64,000 bases of DNA from Bittarella massiliensis (ex Durand et al. 2017) (GCF_001486165.1 NZ_LN908977.1:193268-257267); one strand, 5' to 3'. Numbered from the stretch's first letter, positions 30,870-40,685 are shown. A program made the numbers and translations. The notes: a model not told the origin generated them from the sequence alone.

Positions 30870-32100
30870 GCGTGTGGGAACGGGAAGAGGGAGCTGCCAG
30901 GGATGGGGAGATGTTGAAAAGAGGGGGAAGGTGGAAAGGGCGGCGGTGCAAACGCTTGGCAGGGCATCTGCCGGGGGAGTGGCAAAGGGAAAAGTAAAAA
31001 GAGGGGAAGCGGTGCAAAAAAGAGCTGTAGCGGTTTGAGGAGAAGAGCTGCCGCCAAAGTGTCCGGCGCAGAAAAGGGGGTACTCTGGTCGACGCGGTAG
31101 ATACAGGGAAAAGACTGCCGCAGAGAACCCTCTGTCTGCCCCGCCATAAGAAAGAAGGTATACGTCGGAAAATGTGGGAGAAGGTCTCTTGTCTTTCGGT
31201 TGTGGGCGTACCAAACACCGTGCCGCCAAGAAGTGGGTTGATTACTGCCGAAGGGATATAGGTGGGAACCCCCGGCGGCGTTTGGCTGTGCGGGATAAAG
31301 GAGGGCCAGAGAAGGGCGCAGGCGGCAGAGCAAAGAGAAAGGGCTGCGGCGGTTTGAGCAGAGGGATGGCCGCTGAAAATGCCTGACGGCAGAAGGGCAG
31401 GGGCTTCAGTCGGCCAAGCAGGTGCAAGAGAGGGGCTATCGTGGCACCGCTTCTGCGCCCCAACTACAAGAGGCGGAAGCGCGTCGGGGAGATGAAAAGG
31501 GATGCCCCCATCTTTCATCTAAGCGGTGTATGGGATGCGGATCCGACAAGGGAAGGAACTGACTGCCACCAGAGAGGTGAGGGTGGACAGGGCGTTGAGC
31601 GGAAAAGGATGGCGGCGGGGAGGAAAAACAGAGGGGTGTAGCACCGCGTCAAAGAGTTATGGCGCTTTTGAGGGAGGCAGGAGGTGAACATGCCGGGTGG
31701 CCCTCTCAAAACAGTGGCATCTTTGGCGCGGTGCCTGGTGCCTGGTGTCGATGCGCCGGAAAGCGAGAAAATGAGGGGTGTCGTTCGCTGAAAGAGGCGC
31801 CGGTAGAGGAACTGCCGTACGCCGGACAGATGCTGCCTTTTTCATCGAAGAGAGGGGGCTGCTGGAGCAATGAAAAGCTCTTTCTCCATCCCTCGCCCAG
31901 GCGGCTGCAAAGGGACCGGCTTTTGCCCGGCTGTTGAGGGAAGAGATCGGTCGGATGGCGAGCAAAAGATGTGAAAAAATTTCCCCTTTCAAGCGGGCGG
32001 AGACGAAAAGGCAGTGGAGAAATCGCATATTTTGTAACCAATGACTGAATATAATGTAAATAATGGCAGTGGAATCGTTAAGATAGCATAAAACCTCTCC
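30870..32100. other. 1.2-kb gene-free purine-rich tract with degenerate repeats
   Basis: No convincing gene. The plus strand is strongly purine-rich (GGGAAGAGGGAG-type runs). Segments around 31,015-31,080 and 31,335-31,395 are related (AGAGCTGTAGCGGTTTGAGG / AGGGCTGCGGCGGTTTGAGC and following bases), suggesting two diverged units ~320 bp apart. Confidence 0.5.
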
Positions 32101-32108
32101 CCAGCGCA

Positions 32109-32176
32109 TTGAAAAGAAGGGGGCAAGTCACTATAATACAGGCAAAGGTGAGGGGGCGGGTAATTGACCCGCCCCC
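32109..32176 (+). promoter_or_regulatory. Promoter and leader hairpin of the amino-acid ABC operon
   Basis: TTGAAA (32109-32114), 17-bp spacer, TATAAT (32132-32137). In the leader a perfect 10-bp hairpin GGGGGCGGGT/ACCCGCCCCC (32152-32176) begins ~8 nt after the transcription start and has no T tail, so it is more likely a stability or regulatory element than a terminator. Confidence 0.65.
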
Positions 32177-32232
32177 GGCCTTATTGGAAAGTGGCATTGC
32201 CGAAAGGCAAGATGGAAAGGTAGGTTTTTATC

Positions 32233-33072
32233 GTGAAAGGGAAACGAATCATCGCTATGGCGTTGGCGGCGGCTCTCTGTCTGCCCCTGACCGGCTGCGG
32301 GGACAAGTCTGCGGCAAACGGCGATGACCGTCCGGTTTTAAAGGTCGGCTTCGAGTGCATGACCGCGCCCATTACCTGGACCCAGCTGGACAATTCCAAC
32401 GGGGCGGTGCCCATCACCGGCAGCAATGAGTACACCTATGGCTTTGAGGTGGAGCTGATGAAGCAGCTTTGCGACAAGGCCGGCTACCGGATGGAGGCCT
32501 ACAAGATCGACTGGGAGGGGCTGCTGCTGGGGGTGCAGACGGGCACCATCGACTGCGCCATCTCGGCCATCAGCATCACCGACGAGCGCAAGGCCTCGAT
32601 GGACTTTACCGACTGCTACTACCGCAGCCAGATCGTGGCCCTGGTGAAAAAGGACAGCAAGTACGCCGGCAAGACCAAACTGCAAGACCTGTCGGGCGCC
32701 AGCTGTACCTCGATGCTCAACACCCTGTGGTACGACATCATCGGCCAGATCCCGAATGTCGACAAGATGCCCGCCATGGACAACGTGCCGGCCATGATTG
32801 TCTCGCTGCAGTCGGGCATAGTGGATATGCTCTTGATGGATGAGCCCACTGCCCTGTCGGCCGTGGCGGCCAACCCCGACCTGGCCATGGTCAAACTGGC
32901 CGAAGGGAGCGGGTTCCAGCTCTCCGACGAGGACACCGACCTGGGGATCGCCGTCAGCAAAAAACGCAGTGATGTGAAGGAAAAGCTCAACGCCGCCCTG
33001 GGCCAGATCACCGAGGAGGAGAAGGAGGAGATGCTCCGCCACGCCATCGAGGTGCAGCCGGTCAACCAGTAG
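32233..33072 (+). CDS. Amino-acid ABC transporter substrate-binding lipoprotein
   Basis: This 279-aa protein starts at GTG 32233. Lipoprotein signal with LTGC lipobox, then an SBP_bac_3 fold (YGFEVELMKQLCDKAGYRMEAYKIDWEGLLLGVQTGTIDCAISAISITDERKASMDFTDCYY). It captures polar amino acids outside the membrane for the permease and ATPase encoded downstream. The exact substrate cannot be told. The MTAPITWTQ/ITGSNEYTYGFEVE opening is slightly longer than usual. Confidence 0.88.
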   Translation: MKGKRIIAMALAAALCLPLTGCGDKSAANGDDRPVLKVGFECMTAPITWTQLDNSNGAVPITGSNEYTYGFEVELMKQLCDKAGYRMEAYKIDWEGLLLGVQTGTIDCAISAISITDERKASMDFTDCYYRSQIVALVKKDSKYAGKTKLQDLSGASCTSMLNTLWYDIIGQIPNVDKMPAMDNVPAMIVSLQSGIVDMLLMDEPTALSAVAANPDLAMVKLAEGSGFQLSDEDTDLGIAVSKKRSDVKEKLNAALGQITEEEKEEMLRHAIEVQPVNQ

Positions 33073-33144
33073 CGGCCTTTCGCGTGGGGCAGGCGCGCCC
33101 CCTTGTAACGGGATGAGCGATCAAAGAAAAAGGGGAGAGAAACC

Positions 33145-33960
33145 ATGAATTTGCCCACCACATTTTTCGGATGGGTGGCTTTTATCACCGAGAAGTACGG
33201 CGTCGCCTTTTTAAAGGGGGCCGGCACCTCGGTCTACCTGGCGGTGCTGGGCACCCTGCTGGGCTGTATCATCGGCTTTTTGGCGGGGACGGTGCGCACC
33301 GTTCCCCTCACCAAGGAGGACAATCTCTTCAAGCGGGTGGGAATGAACATCGTCTGGGCCATCATCCGCTTCTACGTCTGGGTTTTCCGCGGCACCCCCA
33401 TGATGGTGCAGGCGATGGTGATCTTCTACGGTGCAGCCGCCATCTTCGGGGTGCACTTTCAGCCCCTGATGGCGGGTCTGCTGGTGGTCTCCATCAACAC
33501 CGGCGCCTACATGTGCGAGACGGTGCGGGGCGGCATCCAGTCCATTGACCCGGGCCAGATCGAAGGGGCCAAGGCCATCGGCATGTCCCACGGCAGGACC
33601 ATGCTCTCGGTGGTGGTGCCCCAGGCGTTTCGCAACATCACCCCCCAAATCGGCAACTACCTAGTCAGCAACATCAAAGACACCTCGGTACTCAGCGTCA
33701 TCACTGTGAACGAGCTGTTCTACTCGGCCCGGTCAGCGGCGGGCGTCTACTTCAAATATTTTGAGGTGTTCTTTGTGGTCAGCTGCATCTACCTGGTGCT
33801 CACCACCCTGGCAAACGCCCTGCTCCACCTGGTGGAGCGGCGGATGAACGGCCCCCGGGACTACGAGTTGGCAGACCCCGCCTCCATCCCCGAACTCAAG
33901 GCGATCGCGGCGGAGAGCGACCGGGAGAAGGCGGAGATGCAAAAGGAGGCAGTGAGATGA
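33145..33960 (+). CDS. Amino-acid ABC transporter permease
   Basis: This 271-aa protein belongs to the HisM/GlnP family: TM segments around [22 protein letters not shown], and the EAA-type loop [54 protein letters not shown] that couples to the ATPase. It overlaps the ATPase start by four bases (ATGA). Confidence 0.9.
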   Translation: MNLPTTFFGWVAFITEKYGVAFLKGAGTSVYLAVLGTLLGCIIGFLAGTVRTVPLTKEDNLFKRVGMNIVWAIIRFYVWVFRGTPMMVQAMVIFYGAAAIFGVHFQPLMAGLLVVSINTGAYMCETVRGGIQSIDPGQIEGAKAIGMSHGRTMLSVVVPQAFRNITPQIGNYLVSNIKDTSVLSVITVNELFYSARSAAGVYFKYFEVFFVVSCIYLVLTTLANALLHLVERRMNGPRDYELADPASIPELKAIAAESDREKAEMQKEAVR

Positions 33961-34781
33961 GCGGGCAGACGGTACAGGAGCGCCGAAGTGTGGCTCCGGG
34001 CGGGGATGAGATGTCCCCGGCCCTGCGGGAACTGTGGCAGCGGGAGCCGATCCTCAAGGTGCGGCACCTGCAAAAAAACTTTGGCACCCATGTGGTGCTG
34101 CGGGACATCGACTTTACGGTGCACCAGGGCGAGGTGGTCTGCGTCATCGGGGCCTCGGGCTCGGGCAAGTCGACCCTGCTGCGGTGCATCAACCGGCTGG
34201 AAATCCCCAGTGGGGGCGAAATCTACTACCACGGCGAACTGGCCGGCGGGGACGGCTTTGACTGGAACCGCTACCGGGCCAAGGTGGGGATGGTCTTTCA
34301 GTCCTTCAACCTCTTTGCCAACCAGACAGTGTTGGAAAACTGCATGGCCGGGCCCCGGTATGTGCTGAAAAAGGGAAAGCAGGAGTCCCGCGAGCTGGCC
34401 CTGCGCTACCTCTACAAGGTAGGGATGGTGCCCTACATCGACGCCAAGCCGGCCCAGCTCTCGGGCGGGCAGTTGCAGCGGGTGGCCATCGCCCGGGCCC
34501 TGGCCATGAAGCCGGACGTCCTCCTCTTCGACGAGCCCACCTCGGCTCTGGACCCGGAGATGGTGGGCGAGGTGCTGGGGGTAATGAAACAGCTGGCCCA
34601 CGAGGGAATGACCATGGTGGTGGTCACCCACGAGATGGAGTTTGCCCGCGAGGTGTCCGACCGAACGGTATTCATGCTCGACGGTTTCATCGCTGAGGAC
34701 GACACCCCGGAGGTGATTTTCGGCAACCCCCGAAACCCCAAGACCAGAGAATTTTTGAGCCGGTTTATGCACCGGCTGTAA
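33957..34781 (+). CDS. Amino-acid ABC transporter ATPase
   Basis: This 274-aa protein has Walker [11 protein letters not shown]-loop VFQSFNLF, signature [15 protein letters not shown], Walker [13 protein letters not shown] and switch His in VVTHEMEFA. It has a ~35-residue N-terminal extension before the usual [12 protein letters not shown] start. It drives import through the preceding permease. Confidence 0.93.
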   Translation: MSGQTVQERRSVAPGGDEMSPALRELWQREPILKVRHLQKNFGTHVVLRDIDFTVHQGEVVCVIGASGSGKSTLLRCINRLEIPSGGEIYYHGELAGGDGFDWNRYRAKVGMVFQSFNLFANQTVLENCMAGPRYVLKKGKQESRELALRYLYKVGMVPYIDAKPAQLSGGQLQRVAIARALAMKPDVLLFDEPTSALDPEMVGEVLGVMKQLAHEGMTMVVVTHEMEFAREVSDRTVFMLDGFIAEDDTPEVIFGNPRNPKTREFLSRFMHRL

Positions 34782-34787
34782 AAGGGA

Positions 34788-34829
34788 GAACAGCCCCCGA
34801 CCGCACAGATGGCGGCCGGGGGCTGTTTG
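34788..34829. terminator. Terminator of the ABC operon
   Basis: 15-16-bp stem around AACAGCCCCCG/CGGGGGCTGTT. Confidence 0.8.
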
Positions 34830-35295
34830 GCGTTTGGCTGGAGAAGGTATGGTGTGGAGGGATGTCGGCGCTTTTTCGCTGTTGCCCAGCTCTTTGCCGG
34901 TGGTTTTGGAAACGCCGATGTGATCGGGAGGAATGTTGAGACAGCCCGCCACCCTGCCAATTCACCTTACAGGGGGGAGGGGCAGAGGGGCCAACGGGAG
35001 AGGGAGAAGATATTTCCACAGAGGGTAGTGGTCGTGACCGGCAGATAGGGGCAGATGCGGGCTAGGAGTGCCCAGGCTCCGGGGTGGCAAAGAGAGCTGG
35101 ACAGAGGGCGGTGATCGCCAGTGCGAAGATGGCGGGCACGGTGCTTTGTATTTTTCACGGGCAAGGCCTCCCCTCAAAAAGGCCGGGTCCTGCCACTGGG
35201 ATAGAGGAAAGGAGGGGTGTCAGGCGTTGGGCCGAATCGTCCCGGTTGCGGATACGTGTATCTGCTAAAAGCTCTGCTGATTTCCCCACATTGCC
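34830..35295. other. Gene-free stretch
   Basis: No gene, repeat or RNA was recognised. Short frames lack ribosome binding sites. Confidence 0.4.
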
Positions 35296-35324
35296 TTGAG
35301 AAAAACACCTCTGTAAGGTATCAT
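35296..35324 (+). promoter_or_regulatory. Promoter of the VOC gene
   Basis: TTGAGA (35296-35301), 17-bp spacer, TATCAT (35319-35324). Confidence 0.55.
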
Positions 35325-35390
35325 AAAAACAGTACTCTTTTGGCAAACGAGGCGTATCTGTCAGATTGGGAAATGGGAGGGGATCGTATA

Positions 35391-35783
35391 ATGGCGCTTG
35401 ATCTTGTGGGATGGAATGTGGTTTTGGATTCTGACCGCGCGGACGAGTTGTCTGCATTTTATGAAAAATTGCTTGGCTGGACGCGGTTCAAGGGGGAAGA
35501 GTATACAGTCTTGGTAAATTTGGAACAAACGGGAACGCCAACCTGGCTCACCATTCAACAGGTGGATGACTATGTGCCACCCGTGTGGCCCGCGACACTG
35601 GACAAGCAGCAGCAGATGGCGCATTTGGATTTTCACGTTCAGGATGTGGAAGAAGGGGTGAAATATGCCTTGTCGTGCGGCGCAAGCATATCGGAGCACC
35701 AATATGACGACCGTTGGCGGGTGATGATCGACCCTGCGGGACATCCGTTCTGTATCCTGCCTCCGATCATGCCTTGGATGTAA
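35391..35783 (+). CDS. VOC-family (glyoxalase/bleomycin-resistance fold) protein
   Basis: This 130-aa protein starts at ATG 35391 with GGGAGGGG upstream. Two beta-alpha-beta-beta-beta modules: VGWNVVLDSDRADELSAFYEKLLGWTRF… and MAHLDFHVQDVEEGVKYALSCGASISEHQYDDRWRVMIDPAGHPFCILP. Potential metal ligands (His in AHLDF, His in AGHPFC, Asp/Glu) are present. It could be a lyase, dioxygenase or binding protein; the substrate is unknown. A HxlR regulator relic downstream suggests a former aldehyde- or antibiotic-responsive pair. Confidence 0.8.
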   Translation: MALDLVGWNVVLDSDRADELSAFYEKLLGWTRFKGEEYTVLVNLEQTGTPTWLTIQQVDDYVPPVWPATLDKQQQMAHLDFHVQDVEEGVKYALSCGASISEHQYDDRWRVMIDPAGHPFCILPPIMPWM

Positions 35784-35980
35784 GAGTTGAAGCCTGTAAA
35801 AAGTCTGTGAGACTGGTTGAATGCGCCTGGTTGGCATAGGGCACTTCCATGAGGGCAGGCAGCAAACAAATGAGCGCACTTTGTACGGGTTGCGTTTGTT
35901 TGCTTTTTGTGGCCATTTTGACGAAGGCCGGTTTGCCGAGCTCGCTATCAATACTTTTTACAACAGGGAGGGAGAGCCTG

Positions 35981-36250
35981 TCACCGAGCAGTGCCCTTGG
36001 AGGACGCTCCCCAATCTTCGGGCAGGTGGTCGGCCCCCCGGTCGGAGAGGGCGATCAAGATGGGGATGAGGGAGTGGCCCCGGCGGGAGAGGTAGTATTC
36101 CACCTTGGGAGGGTGTTCCCGGCGGATGACGAGGCTGTCGCGCTCCAGCTCCTTGAGTTGGGAGGAGAGCATCTTGTGGGGGATGCCGGGGCGGGCCCGC
36201 TTCCATTCGCTGTGTCACAGCGCCCCCTGCCGGCAGAGGCGGAAGGGGAC
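35981..36250 (-). pseudogene. HxlR-family regulator remnant
   Basis: The minus strand from 36214 to 35981 encodes HSEWKRARPGIPHKMLSSQLKELERDSLVIRREHPPKVEYYLSRRGHSLIPILIAL, the recognition helix and wing of HxlR/MarR-like regulators (compare PGISHKMLSQQLKELE in the family). TGA at 36217-36215 and lack of the N-terminal CPVE…GGKW helix show that it is a decayed gene. Confidence 0.7.
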
Positions 36251-36650
36251 GGGCTGTTTTCATCGCCCCCTCAATGAGAGATGGTGCACAGAAAAGGCTC
36301 TGCATTGAGGGGGCGCTGGCTGGTGTTCATGGACGACCCTCCTTTGGCGGGTGGCCACCCCAAAAGTGTGCACTTGCAACCCTCTTTTTTCTCATCGTAT
36401 ACAAAAGAGAAAAGAATGCAAATGGGAGTGGGCAAGGTGACGGCCCCTCTGCCGCTGCCACAGCGGGCTTGACCGCGGCCTGGGGCGGTGCGGCAGAGTG
36501 GCTCAAAATTGGCTTTATGCACGGAAAACGGAAGTGAAATTGTGACAGAAACACCAGAGAAAATGGCCTCCATAGGGGTTGTGTTGGGGGGGAGAACAGG
36601 CTATAATAGAGTCATTCGGTAAACTTTATGACCAAAAGGAGCGTATCGAA
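36251..36650. other. Gene-free stretch with a weak promoter
   Basis: No gene was recognised. TTGTGT (36579-36584), 17-bp spacer and TATAAT (36602-36607) probably start the DUF1858 transcript. Confidence 0.45.
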
Positions 36651-36860
36651 ATGACCATTACACCGGAGATTTTGATTGGCGAATTGCTGCGCATCGACGC
36701 GGAGGGGATCGCCCCCATTTTGATGGAGGCCGGCATGCACTGTGTCGGCTGCCCCGCCTCGCAGGGCGAGAGTCTGGCCGAAGCCTGTATGGTGCACGGG
36801 ATGGATTGCGACACCCTGGTGGCAAGCATCAACCAATACCTGGCCTCGAAAGAGGCATAA
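36651..36860 (+). CDS. DUF1858 domain protein
   Basis: This 69-aa protein starts at ATG 36651 after AAGGAG. The sequence ITPEILIGELLRIDAEGIAPILMEAGMHCVGCPASQGESLAEACMVHGMDCDTLVASINQYL is a whole DUF1858 domain with the CVGCP redox/metal motif. Such proteins accompany hybrid-cluster and iron-sulfur enzymes; role presumably redox. Confidence 0.88.
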   Translation: MTITPEILIGELLRIDAEGIAPILMEAGMHCVGCPASQGESLAEACMVHGMDCDTLVASINQYLASKEA

Positions 36861-36963
36861 CGGGCGGGGCCGCGGGACAAATGTCTCGCGGCCCCTTCCC
36901 GTTGGGCGCATGCGGCTGCGCCTGTGCCGGAGACGGCGCTTTTAAAAAAGAGGAGGAATTTGT

Positions 36964-38232
36964 GTGGCAAAGAACAGCCGGTTGCGGCAGATGTTGGGGA
37001 TGGAGGGCCTCAACCCGGACTTTTTGAAGGTGCTGCAGATCTATCTGTGCTATCTCGTCTTCACCAATCTGCACACCATGTTCATCAACACCCTGTTTAT
37101 CAAGCTGACGGGGGACAGCGGGGTCACCATGTTCTACAACACGGTGGTCTCCATTTTGGGCCCCTTTTTCACCGTGGCGACGGTGGCCTGTATGCGGCGC
37201 TTTTCGGCCAAATTCACCTTTACGGTGGCCATCGCCGACTTTTTGGTGATGTATGTCACCTTTTTCACGGTGATGAACCGGCTGGACGACTTTGTGGTGC
37301 TCATCGCCTTTTTGGCGGCCATGGGGCAGTCGTTCTTCTTCATCACCTACGCCAACGCGGTCTCCCAGTTTTCCAGTGAGGGGAACACCGACCAGACCGT
37401 CTCCTTCATGGCCTTTGCCAGGGGGATCGTCAGCCTGGCCATGCCCTTTCTCTCGGGCTTCCTCATCTCCCGCTTTGAAGGGCTCACCGGCTACTACGTG
37501 GTCTTCGGCCTCTCGGCGGCGGTGGCGGCGGTGGCCATGTACAAGGTGGTGCGGATGCCCCGCATCACCTTCAACTCGCAAAAGACCCAGTACAAAAAAA
37601 TGGCGCAGATCGCCGTGCGCTCCCCCCTCTGGCGGATGTTCGTGGCCTCGGAGCTGATCAAGGGCTTTCGCTCGGGGGTGTTCAACTTCTTCCTCAACAT
37701 CCTCCTCTTTCGCATCATCCAGAGCGAGCTGTTGGTGGGGGTCAACAACGTGCTGGTGGGCATCAGCGCCATCCTGGCCAGCTGGGTCTGCGGGCGGCTG
37801 ATGAAGCGGGAGAACCGGGTGAAGCTGCTGCACATCTCGGTGAGCGTCCTGGTGGCGACCACAGCCTCCCTCTACTGGCGGATGGACGTGACCACCATCC
37901 TCCTGTTTTCGGCGGTCAACAGCTTTTTCGGCTGCTGGCTGGACAACGGCTACACCAGCATGTTCTACCTGTCGGTGAAAAAGACGCCGGGCGGCCAGGG
38001 CCTCAGCGGGGAGTTCATCACCCTCTCCCAGTTCTGTATGGGCTTTGGCGGCGCCGCCGGCATGGCGGTCATCTCCATGCTGCCCCAGACCACCGTGGCC
38101 ACCATCACCGGACTTTTGGTGCTGGGGGCCAGCCAGTACATCAGCAACTTCTTGATGAAGACCATGCAAAGACAGATGGACAAAACCGACGCACAGAGGG
38201 GAGGAGAAGCAGTTGATACGATTGCCGGATAA
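36964..38232 (+). CDS. MFS-type transporter
   Basis: This 422-aa protein starts at GTG 36964 after GAGGAGGAA. About eleven to twelve hydrophobic helices with a central cytoplasmic loop (MPRITFNSQKTQYKKMAQIAVRSP). Resembles MFS/SLC45-like transporters of clostridia; substrate unknown. Its stop lies inside trmK by 20 bases, so the two are coupled. Confidence 0.75.
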   Translation: MAKNSRLRQMLGMEGLNPDFLKVLQIYLCYLVFTNLHTMFINTLFIKLTGDSGVTMFYNTVVSILGPFFTVATVACMRRFSAKFTFTVAIADFLVMYVTFFTVMNRLDDFVVLIAFLAAMGQSFFFITYANAVSQFSSEGNTDQTVSFMAFARGIVSLAMPFLSGFLISRFEGLTGYYVVFGLSAAVAAVAMYKVVRMPRITFNSQKTQYKKMAQIAVRSPLWRMFVASELIKGFRSGVFNFFLNILLFRIIQSELLVGVNNVLVGISAILASWVCGRLMKRENRVKLLHISVSVLVATTASLYWRMDVTTILLFSAVNSFFGCWLDNGYTSMFYLSVKKTPGGQGLSGEFITLSQFCMGFGGAAGMAVISMLPQTTVATITGLLVLGASQYISNFLMKTMQRQMDKTDAQRGGEAVDTIAG

Positions 38233-38869
38233 GCGACTGCAGGCGGTGGCGGCCCTGGTGCCCCCGGGCACGGCGGCCGACATCGGCTGTGACCACGGCT
38301 ACCTGATCTGCCACCTGGTGGAGAGCGGGCGGGTCACCAAGGGCTATGCCTGCGATATTTCAGGGCCCTCGCTGCAGAAGGCGCAGCGGCTGGCCGAGCG
38401 AAACGGCCTGGCGGTGAACTGCATCTGCACCGACGGGCTGCAAGGGGTACCCGAGACCGACACCGTCATTGCCGCGGGGATGGGGGGCGAGCTGATCGCC
38501 AGCATCGTCCTCGCCGACGAGCGGCTCCGGGTGCCGGGCAAGACCCTGGTGCTGCAGCCCATGAGCCGGGCCGGCCAGCTGCGCATCGACCTGTACAAGG
38601 CCGGATTTGAGCTGGTGAAGGAGCAGGTGGTCTGCGACCGCGGCCGGGTCTACACGGTGATGTTGGCGACCTACAGCGGGGAACCCAAGCGGATCTCCCC
38701 CCTCATGAGCCTGGTGGGCCTAGTCCCCTTGAGCGCGGGGGAGGAGCGGGCCCTCTACTACGAAAAGGTGTTGGGGCAGCTCTACAGCCAGAAGCAGGGG
38801 CTGCTGGCCCAGGGGAAGGACACCGCCCACATCGAAGAGCTGATCGTGGAGATCAAAAAACTGTACTGA
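38213..38869 (+). CDS. trmK: tRNA (adenine(22)-N1)-methyltransferase
   Basis: This 218-aa protein starts at TTG 38213 after GGGGAGGAG. SAM-binding DIGCDHGYL, then GYACDISGPSL and the AAGMGGELI signature characteristic of TrmK/YqfN. It methylates A22 of tRNA-Ser and tRNA-Tyr. In Firmicutes trmK is normally next to the Nif3-like gene; here a lipoprotein gene (38965) has come between. Confidence 0.9.
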   Translation: MIRLPDKRLQAVAALVPPGTAADIGCDHGYLICHLVESGRVTKGYACDISGPSLQKAQRLAERNGLAVNCICTDGLQGVPETDTVIAAGMGGELIASIVLADERLRVPGKTLVLQPMSRAGQLRIDLYKAGFELVKEQVVCDRGRVYTVMLATYSGEPKRISPLMSLVGLVPLSAGEERALYYEKVLGQLYSQKQGLLAQGKDTAHIEELIVEIKKLY

Positions 38870-38879
38870 GGTGTAACGG

Positions 38880-38920
38880 GCGGCCCTCCCAGCCAGTCTC
38901 ACTGGTGGGAGGGCCGCTTT
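38880..38920. terminator. Terminator of the trmK operon
   Basis: GCGGCCCTCCCA plus CCAGT pair with ACTGG plus TGGGAGGGCCGC around a CTC loop. Confidence 0.8.
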
Positions 38921-38964
38921 GGCGCCCCATTTTCTCGCGGTGAAAAGAAGGGAGAGGGTTTTCT

Positions 38965-40134
38965 GTGAAGAGAGGGAGATGGCAGGCCTGGCTGCTGGTG
39001 ATGGCGCTGGCGGCGGGCAGTTTGACCGGCTGTCGGCAGGGGGACGGGGGCGAGGTCCCGTCGGAGGGGGCCCTGTCCTCCCCGCCGGTCTCCGCCGCCC
39101 AGCCGCCGGAGGGCGCGCTGGCCACGGTGCAGACGGACAGCGCCGGGCTGTTGGACATTGCCAAACAACTGCTGACCCAGTACGCCACCGATCAGGGGGC
39201 CCAGTTGACCCCCGGCTACTCCAGGAATGTGCTGGCCGGCGGGCGGGGGGAGTACATCGCCGAGCTGGGCTTCACCCTCTCGGCCGACGCGGGGAGCCCC
39301 GGCCTGCTGGCCGGCTGCCTGGATGAGGGACAGAGCGGCACCACGCAGATGCGGATCGTCCGCTACGGGGCGGATGGATACGCCCTCACTGAACTGGGCG
39401 AGCTGGTGGAGGCCGGGGACCTGCCCCCCTACGACGGACCCGACTACGCCCTGAGTGCCGCCCAGGCCGACGCGGCGGCAGCCCAGGCCAAGCGGGGCTG
39501 GGACGGGCGCTGCCAGTACCGCACCGGCCTCTACCAGAGGGAGCCCACCCTGGAAATCAGCTATAACGGCGGGCTGGAATGGGTGAAGGGCCCGCTGGCG
39601 GTGGCCAAACTGTACAGCCCCGACCAACAGGCCCAGGAATTTGTGCCGTCGGGGGCGGTCTGGGTCACCCAGGAGAAGACGGCCCTTTTCTACCAGGACG
39701 GCGAGGAGATGAAGGCCCTGCTCTCAAGCGACCGGGGGGCGAGCTGGGAGGAGAGAACGGTGGCCTCGTCGGGGGCGGGGAGCCGCTTTCGCGCCATCGG
39801 CTTTTGGAGCGACACCGGCGGCTATGCGGTCTTTAGCGCCGGGCGGACCATGAGCCAGGAGGGCTGCAGCGTCTACCTGACCGCCGACGGGGGCGACAGT
39901 TGGCAGCGGTGTGAGGTGGCCCTCCCCGCCGAGTACGAGGGGGTTTACGGGGCGGTGCAACCACCGATTTTTGACGGGCAATACGGACTGCTGCCGGTGA
40001 CCCAGGGGGACGACGGGGACGCCGCCGAGACCGCCCTATGGTTTGCCAGCGACGACTGGGGGGAGCACTGGAGCCTCTGCAGCGACAGCTTCCCCGATGA
40101 GCTGTTGAGCCAGCGGCGGGAAAATCTGGGGTGA
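38965..40134 (+). CDS. Lipoprotein with BNR/sialidase-type repeats
   Basis: This 389-aa protein starts at GTG 38965. Lipobox LTGC at ~20-23, then a Pro/Ser linker and a beta-propeller-like region with Asp-box motifs SSDRGASWEE, TADGGDSWQR and ASDDWGEHWSL (SxDxGxxW). No catalytic sialidase residues were recognised, so it is probably a binding or structural surface protein. Confidence 0.75.
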   Translation: MKRGRWQAWLLVMALAAGSLTGCRQGDGGEVPSEGALSSPPVSAAQPPEGALATVQTDSAGLLDIAKQLLTQYATDQGAQLTPGYSRNVLAGGRGEYIAELGFTLSADAGSPGLLAGCLDEGQSGTTQMRIVRYGADGYALTELGELVEAGDLPPYDGPDYALSAAQADAAAAQAKRGWDGRCQYRTGLYQREPTLEISYNGGLEWVKGPLAVAKLYSPDQQAQEFVPSGAVWVTQEKTALFYQDGEEMKALLSSDRGASWEERTVASSGAGSRFRAIGFWSDTGGYAVFSAGRTMSQEGCSVYLTADGGDSWQRCEVALPAEYEGVYGAVQPPIFDGQYGLLPVTQGDDGDAAETALWFASDDWGEHWSLCSDSFPDELLSQRRENLG

Positions 40135-40141
40135 TAAAAGG

Positions 40142-40186
40142 GGGGGCTGCGCCGGGCTAGGGCGCAGCTCCCCCTCTCTCTTTTTG
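40142..40186 (+). terminator. Terminator of the BNR lipoprotein gene
   Basis: GGGGGCTGCGCC/GGCGCAGCTCCCC arms followed by a pyrimidine/T tract. Confidence 0.75.
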
Positions 40187-40216
40187 CCCCCCGCCGCCTA
40201 CGATTTTGGCAGGGGA

Positions 40217-40460
40217 TGTGGTATAATAGCCACACAGTGGCGGTAATGCCGGGGATAGCCGGACGGATATACAAAAGCTGTTTGCTCCCTGCCCCGTGGC
40301 AAATCCCCCTGTGCGCCCGGTGTGGTATAGCATCCACACGGTGGCGATGATACTGGAGATTGTCAGGCGGATATACAGACACCGTTTGCTCCCTGCCCTC
40401 CGGCCAAAGCCCACTGCGCGTTCGGCCTTTGTGTTATAATAATTGCGTGGCGGCGCTGTG
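40217..40460 (+). repeat. Tandem ~104-109-bp promoter-like repeats
   Basis: Two full copies and a partial third start at 40217, 40321 and 40430. Each begins TGTGGTATAATAG-like, with a dyad (GTGG-TATAATAG-CCAC in copy 1, GTGTGG-TATAGCAT-CCACAC in copy 2) containing a -10-like box, followed by GTGGCGGTAATG, GGATATACA and GTTTGCTCCCTGCC blocks. No coding potential. Confidence 0.7.
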
Positions 40461-40685
40461 CCTTCGGTCTTGGTGGAGCCTGCGGAGGCTGGAGAGGCAG
40501 GCGGCCGTGGGCCCACTTTTCCTCAAACTGGCCGCCCTCTCTCCCCATGAGGCGGGGGCGGCGAACGGGGTCTTCCCCCGCGGCCAAAGGCAGAGGGGGG
40601 CCGCACGGGTGTTTGTGCCCCGCGGAGGCCACACCGAATGGACCATTTTCGCGGGCGAGCCCGTTTTTTTGAGAAGGAGTATAGT
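40461..40685 (+). other. Leader of the Nif3-rqcH operon
   Basis: Contains no gene. A 4-bp CGGG/CCCG hairpin with seven T residues (40652-40670) sits directly before the GAGAAGGAG ribosome binding site, a possible weak attenuator. Confidence 0.4.

Noticed and set aside
32152..32176. Riboswitch in the ABC transporter leader
   Set aside because: Only a single hairpin of 10 bp in a ~95-nt leader; no conserved riboswitch core recognised.
36215..36217. TGA in the HxlR remnant as selenocysteine
   Set aside because: No SECIS-like hairpin, no Cys in family at this position, and the upstream half is missing.
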